Source of the DNA: Larix kaempferi
Taxonomy: Eukaryota; Streptophyta; Pinopsida; Pinales; Pinaceae
Reading direction: 5' to 3'
Assembly (NCBI GenBank): GCA_027924585.1
Contig: BSBM01000762.1
Location: forward strand, 9,706,501 to 9,770,500
Length of the DNA stretch: 64,000 nucleotides
Part shown: piece by piece, positions 57,849 to 64,000 of the stretch
Position numbering within the stretch: the stretch's first letter is position 1
Layout: every line of letters begins with the position of its first letter
Made by a program: the position numbers and the translations under genes
The notes under the pieces: generated by a model
Told to the model about the DNA's origin: nothing
Seen by the model: only the letters and a program-made list of their open reading frames with translations
The model's database searches: none

Positions 57849-58460
57849 AATGAAGGGTCGGTCGACCCTTCTTCTGCACACTATTATTTTCATAATAGTT
57901 CTAGACTGCAAGAAGGGTGGTTCAATCCTTCTTGTGTTCACCATTCTGGATACAGGTGAATTGTCGGATATTGGTGTTCACAATTATCTACTAAAAGAAG
58001 GGGCGACTGATCCTTCTTGTCGGCAGTCAGAAGTCCAGATAAATATTGTTTAGATGTTATAACTTAGGCAATGTCTTGATCCCTACCATATACTGTGGAA
58101 GTCTGTAGTGGGGAATTGTTGTTCCAACCTTCGTAGATTAAATATTTTTTCATTTCTCTTTTAAATAAAGGGTCGACCAACCCTTCTTGTGGTTAGTATT
58201 TTTTGCAGTCTTCACAATTCAGGATATATATGAATTGACATCCTATACTTCATAGGTTGAATATTTTCACAATTCCCTCATAAATGAAGGGTGGTCAACC
58301 CTTGTTCTGTCCAATATTATTTTCATACTAGTTCTAGACTACAAGAAGGGTTGTCCGATCCTTCTTATGTTCACCAGTCTGGATACAAGTGAATTGCTGG
58401 ATATTCGTGTTCAAAAATTATCTACTAAATGAAGTGTCGGCCGACCCTTCCTGTGATTTG
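57849..58460. repeat. Palindromic motif family inside a ~434-bp duplication
   Basis: Seven copies of a short inverted repeat, best form GAAGGGTCGGTCGACCCTTC, lie near 57852, 57912, 57997, 58167, 58285, 58346 and 58431. In the plus frame most read [NQK]-E-G-x-x-[DN]-P-S-C. The block 57849-58000 recurs at about 58283-58435 with about 80 percent identity, so copies also arose by segment duplication. The surrounding ORF (57850-58053) is short and not assigned. Confidence 0.75.
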
Positions 58461-59330
58461 TATTTTTCCAGTCTTGACCATTATGGTTATACATGAATTG
58501 ATCTCTATTTTGGCAAGCCCAAAATCTCACATGTGTGAACTTGAAAGAGAGAACCGACACCATAGGAAGTGATGACATGGCATGTATGATGACATCGAAT
58601 GTGTGATGAGGATGGAAAGACACATGATGGTGTTCTGGTGCTATCATTAAGTCAGTGTCACAATATGTCATCATTCTAGAAAAAGTATGAGAAGTTTGTG
58701 AAACTTTGGAAATTGACAAAGTATGGAAAAAGTAGTCAAAACTGCTCTGAGAGAATGCCCACCATAATTCATGGTTTGAGAAAAATGCACGCACCACCAT
58801 ATCATGCTATAGCTTGCTGAAGTGGATATCTAGTCATGGTCTCAGTTTTCCTTAATCATTTCTGAGGAGAAAGTTATAAGTTTGCCAAAATGGGTTTCAG
58901 GATCAACCTTGGAGAAATTCTTGGAAATGACTTAAGTGTTGGAAAACAGGTTTAGGTGGACTTGGGGAAAATGCCCGCCATACCTCATGGGAGAATGATA
59001 AAAGGGTAGTTAGATAAACGACTATTTGATAAAGGGTGGTTAGATCGACAACCCATAATCTTTCCACGACGCCGACATGCACGACGTAATGGAGGTCGGA
59101 GCGGTTGTGAAATACGATACCGTTGTACATGTGTCGTCTCCACATCATTCTGAAATCAGAGAAAGAGGTAAAGAAAACCACGATCACGCATTGCAAAACC
59201 ACCTTCGGTGGTGTATAAAAGAGAAGGGAACGTCAAAATTTGACGTTTGTGTTGCGAACGATGGAGGATTGGAACATGTCTGTGATGCTCGAAAGTGATA
59301 AAGCATAGTTTATTCACCCTGTTTGTGCCA
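58461..59330. other. Unassigned stretch with a weak internal duplication
   Basis: On the minus strand two pieces, FFSNHELWWAFSQSSFDYFF (about 58790-58720) and SFSHEVWRAFSPSPPKPVF (about 59010-58945), resemble each other. It may be an old duplicated segment. I see no known domain and no firm gene. Confidence 0.35.
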
Positions 59331-59338
59331 GGTAGGTC

Positions 59339-59627
59339 TATGGTATTTTTTAAGGATTCTAATATTATACTTAAGTGTAGTATTCTAGGCGATTATCTTG
59401 GATTGAAAAAAACATATATATAGATAGGTAGGCGAATATTAAATATGAAACATACAATTTACTAATGAAAATTGTAATTTTTGGTGAATATTTTGATAAA
59501 AAAAACACATTTTATGTAAATATAGGCGATATTAGAGACTAAAAATGACCAAAAAGCGAATTTATTTTTTGAAGAAAAACACAAAAAGTAGCCAATTGCC
59601 AAAATTTCTCCCATAAAAATTACCCTG
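59339..59627. mobile_element. hAT-type MITE, copy 3
   Basis: 289 bp, flanked by the 8-bp repeat GGTAGGTC (59331-59338 and 59628-59635). The right end AAAAATTACCCTG reads as CAGGGTAATTTTT on the other strand, the classic hAT-like tip. The left end is TATGGTATTTTTTAAGG. It aligns end to end with 44458-44746. Confidence 0.92.
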
Positions 59628-59672
59628 GGTAGGTCCTCTTAACTCGTGAAAGTAACTAGAATTGTTTACATA

Positions 59673-59953
59673 ATGGAAGGAAGTAGTGAAACTGTCTATT
59701 AGAATGTTGAAACTATGAGGATAGAAGAAACTCTAGTGGACAGAGATAGTGACATTCGTGACCCCATAATGGTTAAATTCACAGTTTCAGAAATCAAAAG
59801 CAAGCTGGAGGGTTTATATAAACAAAATTTGGTTGTGCATAATGTTTATAAGTCTCGTTTTATCGATTTCTGTCCTGAAGAACCTTCAGGGTTTCCGGAA
59901 TTTGTTTCGTGGTGTGCAGTAAATTATTCTCAGAGTCAAAGAGTCATTATGAA
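59673..59953 (+). pseudogene. Orphan coding fragment cut by a copia LTR
   Basis: From an ATG at 59673 the frame has one TAG (59700) and is then open to the edge of the copia LTR at 59954. The open part (ATG 59715) reads MRIEETLVDRDSDIRDPIMV, FTVSEIKSKLEGLYKQNLVV and FIDFCPEEPSGFPEFVSWC. It looks like real protein (mixed charge, low Ser bias) but I do not recognise it. It may be the N-terminal part of a gag of the preceding unclassified element, or an exon. The copia insertion removed its continuation. Confidence 0.4.
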
Positions 59954-60559
59954 TGTTAAATTTTGAGCATTAATTCACAATACTCTGGGATCTTCACTGA
60001 GAGAATAACATATACAATCTATCAATGCATAACAATCACAATAAGCATCACAAGCATCACAAGAATCAAAAGCATGAGAGACAAGAGACACAAAGTTTCT
60101 GTGGGAAAAAACCTAAGGTGAAAAACCCCACAGCTTACTCAGAGATAGAGAGAGCAATGGCTCAACCAAAGTACAACCAAATTACACTGATATAGTCTCC
60201 TAGTAGCAGATGATCCTCCTCCTCACTAGTGCACCATTTTCTGAGTGAGACAGAGATGACTTTCTGAATGATCTAAATAGAGATCACCTAATCTCTATTT
60301 ATACTAACCTGTTTTCCCAGTGACCTTATGGGGCCAACTTGTCTAGCTAGGTACATCCACATTATAATATATATATTTCAGGGCCAACCCCACACATGGT
60401 GGTCTAATAACCCATCGGCAAGTACACACACTTGTGACACTTGTCAATCCACATGACAACACTTCCTTATAGAGGAATAACACATCTCTAATAAGGGTAC
60501 AATAAATATATATGAAATACATAGATGAAATACATTTCGAAGTTACATATACATCAACA
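59954..60559 (-). repeat. Copia 3' LTR
   Basis: On the minus strand it starts TGTTGATGTATATG (at 60559) and ends AAATTTAACA (at 59954), giving 606 bp with TGTT/AACA ends. The left flank is ATGAA (59949-59953), the expected target duplication, unverifiable because the other end lies outside the window. The inner edge is fixed by the purine tract. The outer edge is the best guess. Confidence 0.7.
60293..60303 (-). promoter_or_regulatory. TATA box in copia LTR
   Basis: Minus strand TATAAATAGAG. It overlaps a perfect 10-bp inverted repeat, AAATAGAGAT (60275-60284) and ATCTCTATTT (60291-60300), with a 6-bp loop. Confidence 0.65.
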
Positions 60560-60569
60560 CTCCCTCTTA
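60560..60569 (-). other. Copia polypurine tract
   Basis: Minus strand TTAAGAGGGAG directly before TGTTGATG, the normal copia arrangement. Confidence 0.85.
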
Positions 60570-60804
60570 ACTAGGAAGGTATTTCTCGACACGGATCTGC
60601 TAGACAAGTCTTCTTGTCGGGATCATCGTCATCGATGCATTGTCATCGTCATCGTAATTTCTGCTGCTATATAAACCAATCTCTGACTCTACTCGTCATA
60701 GGAAAATCTATAGAGCCAGTCCTTTTTCATACTAGATGTAGGCCCACCACCTGCAGGTCTTCGTCATCATTGGCCATACTGTGGAATCCTCAGGACTTAT
60801 TACA

Positions 60805-61300
60805 TGCATCAAAAAACCTCAAAAGAGCATCCCAGGATGTTACGAGCACACGGATCTACCTATAGGATCTTCGAGGGCCATATTATATGTGACCTTACCA
60901 CAAAACCTCGCAAGGGAATCCCAGGATGTTACGAGCACACAACTCTACCTATAGTATCTCCCAGGGATAGATTATATGTGGTCATGGCAAAACCTCGCAA
61001 GAGCATCCCAGGACTTATTACGGGCACATAGCCCAACCTATCGGATCTCCCAGGGACATATTATATGCCATAGGATAAAACCTTGAAAGAGCATTTGCCA
61101 GATATCCCAGAGCTAGATTATATGCCATAGGAAAAACCTCAAAAGACTATCTGAAGATATCCCAAGGCCAAATTATATGTCCTCCCAGAGAAAAACCTTG
61201 AAAGAGAATTTGCCAGATATCCCAGGGCCAAATTATATGCCATAGGCAAAACCTCGAAAGACTATCTGCAAATCTCCCAGGGCCAAATTATATGCTCATC
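60805..61300. repeat. Degenerate tandem array in copia tail (55-92 bp units)
   Basis: About eight units share AAAACCTCGAAAGAG, CCCAGG(A/G) and (A/G)ATTATATG with changing spacers, for example starts at 60810, 60899, 60986, 61074, 61132, 61191 and 61246. It lies between the pol stop and the purine tract, in the 3' untranslated part of the element. Confidence 0.8.
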
Positions 61301-61309
61301 TACACAACC

Positions 61310-61690
61310 TGATCCATGGCCATAGAGTATCAACCCGATACTCACCATACATCATCCTGATGTATACATGATCATCTTGATCATCATCACTACAACCTCC
61401 TGCTGCATGTCATCTGGAGCAACATCCTGAAGCTCGTCATCCATGATCATCCTGATCATCCAATGCATCTACCTGATGCATACCAAGTATCTACCTGATA
61501 CATATCATCATACATGATCCACCTGATCATATAGTGTATCCACCTGATACAAATACATGATACATATGAACATACATGATCCACCTGATCATACAATGTA
61601 TCCACCTGATACATATACAGATACATGGTCCAAGCATCCAACATGATGCATACATACATACATGAAAATGATCCAACTAATCATATAAAG
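61310..61690. repeat. Palindromic TGATCCACCTGATCA repeats in copia tail
   Basis: Alternating words CATGATCCACCTGATCATA and TGTATCCACCTGATACA recur (best 61500-61620). Each is nearly self-complementary around CACC. The ORFs over it are artefacts of the repeat. Confidence 0.75.
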
Positions 61691-61798
61691 CAAAAAACAG
61701 AACATCATCCTGATGCTCATCATCCAGCGCTTACATCCACAGCCATGTGAAGGATCCTCCTTCCAACATGCTTGGAATGGCTTCACCAAATGTGTCCA

Positions 61799-62683
61799 TC
61801 ACGTCTTCCTTGAAGTGTCATCAATCCAAAGAACACCAAGCCTCTCTCTGAAGTACTCGAACTTCACTCTGGCTAGTGGTTTCGTCAGCACATCTGCAAT
61901 CTGCTCGTCCATCGCAATGTACAGGAGCTTCACAGCTCCTCTCTGCACCATATCCCTGATATAGTGATATTTGATCTCTATGTGTTTCGACCTATCATGA
62001 AACAATGGGTTCTCGGACAACTTCACACAACTCTGGTTATCACAAAAGATACCAGTAGCATCCAATGGGAGATCAAATAACTCAGAGAGTAGCTTCTGTA
62101 GCCATACTGCCTCACAACTAGCTGAACAGGATGCAACATACTCTGCCTCAGCTGTACTCAGTGCTATGCAGGACTGCTTCCTGCTAAACGAAGAGATCAC
62201 ACATGATCCCATACTGAAGCAGCACCCAGATGTGCTCTTCTTATCTGCAGCACTACCGGCCCAATCTGAATCAACATAACCTTGCAGGTTAAAATTTTGA
62301 TTCGCTTCATACTTGAGCCCATAATCCACTGTACCCTTCAGGTACCTCAGAACATGCTTTACAGCAACCAGATGAACACTCCTCGGATCTATCAAGAACT
62401 GACTCAATGTGTTCACCACAAAGCAAATATCTGGTCTCGTGTTCATCAAGTACATCAAGGACCCAATCATCTGACGATACATAGAGACATCAACCAGATC
62501 AGATGAAGCATCACATAGAAGCTTCAGATTCGATGCCATAGGTGTGGCCATGGCCTTGCAATCCATCATCCCAAATCTCTTCAAGATATCTACTGTGTAC
62601 TTCCCTTGTCCAAGGAAGATTCCATCTGCACTTTGCCACACCTCCATACCTAGAAAGTGGTGCATCATACCCAAGTTCTGCAC
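61799..62683 (-). CDS. Copia RT C-terminal part and RNase H (open segment)
   Basis: 294-aa open frame. The start has GMMHHFLGMEVWQSADGIF, then KRFGMMDCKAMATPM, the end of copia RT. RYLKGTVDYGLKYE follows, then RNase H with YVDSDWAGSAADKKSTSG (Asp), ALSTAEAEYVASCSAS (Glu), IFCDNQSCVKLSENP (Asp) and RSKHIEIKYHYIRD, closing with ADVLTKPLARVKFEYFRE. RNase H is complete. The ATG is internal to the polyprotein and not a natural start. The RT catalytic YVDD block that should precede it is missing. Confidence 0.9.
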   Translation of the reverse strand: MQNLGMMHHFLGMEVWQSADGIFLGQGKYTVDILKRFGMMDCKAMATPMASNLKLLCDASSDLVDVSMYRQMIGSLMYLMNTRPDICFVVNTLSQFLIDPRSVHLVAVKHVLRYLKGTVDYGLKYEANQNFNLQGYVDSDWAGSAADKKSTSGCCFSMGSCVISSFSRKQSCIALSTAEAEYVASCSASCEAVWLQKLLSELFDLPLDATGIFCDNQSCVKLSENPLFHDRSKHIEIKYHYIRDMVQRGAVKLLYIAMDEQIADVLTKPLARVKFEYFRERLGVLWIDDTSRKT

Positions 62684-62689
62684 ATATAT

Positions 62690-63060
62690 GACTCCCTGTC
62701 ATGTGTCTCAGAACCAAGTGGCTGCTCCACATACATTTCTTCTTCAACTACACCATTCAAGAAAGCTGTCTTGAAATCCATCTGATGTATCTTCTATTTC
62801 ATCACTTTTATATTTCTCTATGCTACCATCTGCAGCATGCTTGATCTTGATAGATCCATATGGAAATCATAGCAAAATTCCCTTTAGGTCTTGGGACTAC
62901 ATCCCAAACATCATTCTCCATGATCGTTGGATCATGGCATTCTTCCCATATCCTGGGAACTTCAATATCTTCAATAGATAATTTTGTTGTTGAACAAATG
63001 TTGTAGTTCTTCTTTTGTAGGTGATGGCATACGATCTTTCCTACACAACAAGTTAAATTG
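62690..63060 (-). pseudogene. Copia RT N-terminal pieces with deletions
   Basis: Minus strand. About 62985-62895: an IEDIEVPRIWEECHD-like block, then MENDVWDVVPRPKG (RT start). About 62840: DQACC..., equivalent to 'KIKHAADGSIEKYK' in the next frame. 62780-62700: QMDFKTAFLNGVVEEEMYVE, then SYMCR. Segments between these blocks, and the whole YVDD part up to 62683, are absent compared with a normal copia RT. Confidence 0.75.
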
Positions 63061-63850
63061 CATGATTAGAAAATATCTCATAGTTTTTAGAACAAATTCT
63101 TACACATAAAGAAATATGTCATATAGCCATGCAGTTATCTTAGCCAATGCTTCAATACAACATTTATCCATATCCCGTAACTTTCTAGATGCCTTCCAAT
63201 CTCTACCAGAACATTGTTAAGAGTGTGCACAACTCTCAACATGTCAGCAAAGAGGTTTCATTCTAGATAAGAGCAATGGAATGTTGTACAGCGCCATAGG
63301 CCACTTACCCATGCATATTAGTAGTATACTGTTCATCAATGCAACTATTCTAATATGCATAATACACAACCTAATTCTAGGAACATCAGTATATACATTA
63401 TTGAACAGTATTATTTAAACAATAAAATATGCAAGTAATGACAATTCAAATACTTATCTTTGTTTGTTTGTTGGGTTGACTCCCTCTCAGTCTTTGCTTC
63501 TTTTCTGCAACTCCATTCTTATGTGGATTGTGGGAAGTGGTCAACTCCCTCTGAATATCTGCATCCTTGTATAAACTACTGAAGTGTGCTCCTTTGCTTT
63601 CTTGCAGGAACAACTGGAGTGTGCTCCCTCTTGATCTTTGCTTCCTGGATTACATGTCCTTGAACTTACATCCATCCTTAATTACTATGCATGCTTATTA
63701 GTATCATCATTGTGTTATCCTTGTGATCTCATACAAAAATCATACATTCATTAGTATACTATTAAAACACAATAATCTCAAGCATGTATAGTCATGATCA
63801 TTTCAAACAGAAATAATAAGCATTAGCATTCAAGGTTTATATAGGACTCT
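63061..63850. other. Unassigned, possibly interior of the copia element
   Basis: No ORF or domain seen. There are pyrimidine-rich words such as CAACTCCCTCT in near-repeat form (63477-63640). Confidence 0.35.
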
Positions 63851-63851
63851 T

Positions 63852-64000
63852 ATGGTTAGTCATATCATAAGAAACATAACATGTCTAAACCTATAATTAC
63901 TCAAACCTATGACTCTTCTGGTTAGTCATATCATAAGAAACATAACATGTCTAAACCTATAATTACTCAAACCTATGACTCTTCTGGTTAGTCATATCAT
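63852..64000. repeat. 66-bp tandem repeat running off the window
   Basis: GTTAGTCATATCATAAGAA recurs at 63855 and 63921, and its start again at 63987, giving a strict 66-bp period. The first full units are almost identical. Confidence 0.95.

Larger units (their letters stand above)
59954..64000 (-). mobile_element. Ty1/copia element, internally deleted, truncated by window end
   Basis: Minus-strand copia element. Its 3' LTR is on the left (59954-60559). It is followed by a purine tract, a 1.2-kb repeat-rich tail, the RT end plus RNase H (61799-62683) and scattered upstream RT pieces (62690-63060). Integrase, protease, gag and the 5' LTR were not seen within the window. The deletions in RT make it non-autonomous. 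Confidence 0.8.

Noticed and set aside
57849-58460. CRISPR-like array reading of the repeated palindromes
   Set aside because: Spacing is irregular, spacers are themselves duplicated, and the context is a plant nuclear genome.
59077-59298. 73-aa plus-strand ORF as a possible gene
   Set aside because: Short, no recognisable motif, and overlapped by an equally open antisense frame.
61456-61789. ORFs rich in Tyr, Met and Cys on the minus strand
   Set aside because: Translation of the TGATCCACCTGATCA repeat array in the copia tail.

Overview
This window looks like intergenic DNA from a large, repeat-packed seed-plant genome. I found no intact host gene. Almost every coding stretch belongs to a retroelement. 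These are Ty3/gypsy elements (a chromovirus and two non-chromodomain types), Ty1/copia elements, L1-type LINEs, a tRNA-derived SINE, hAT-type MITEs and a short Penelope-like insertion. The Penelope-like tail at 39110-39519 points to a conifer, because conifers are the plant group known to carry such elements. That inference is moderate and would fail if the species proved not to be a gymnosperm.

Layout. 1-7018: decayed Athila/Tat-like gypsy element on the minus strand (integrase, RNase H, RT, protease, gag, PBS, right-hand LTR). 8456-10025: LINE wreck, minus. 13311-15042: copia pol wreck, plus, with a MITE inside it. 15048-16400: solo LTR with a CTATG target duplication. 18944-26276: complete LINE, minus, with both ORFs open and a 17-bp target duplication. 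29196-29439: SINE, minus. 29631-51275: chromovirus 'A', minus, flanked by GTAAA. Its left LTR is split by gypsy element 'B' (31315-44390, plus, CACCC duplication) and by a MITE (44458-44746). B itself contains the Penelope-like insertion. 51281-56700: AT-rich DNA with one faint chromovirus trace. 56709-59950: unclassified repeat-rich DNA with a 21-bp minisatellite, a family of GAAGGGTCG...CGACCCTTC palindromes, a third MITE and an orphan ORF. 59954-64000: internally deleted copia element, minus, running off the window edge.

How the parts relate. The nesting gives a relative order: A inserted first, then B and a MITE inserted into A's LTR, then the Penelope-like copy inserted into B. The LINE is the only element here that looks capable of mobility, and the SINE could have depended on such a LINE. 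Element B is the most unusual object. It has an ORF ahead of gag, a gag with five zinc-knuckle-like motifs, an apparent second gag-like domain between protease and RT, about 3.5 kb of extra coding sequence after integrase, and a tandemly duplicated 3' LTR. Coordinates of decayed domains are approximate. Lineage names come from motif reading and were not checked against a database.
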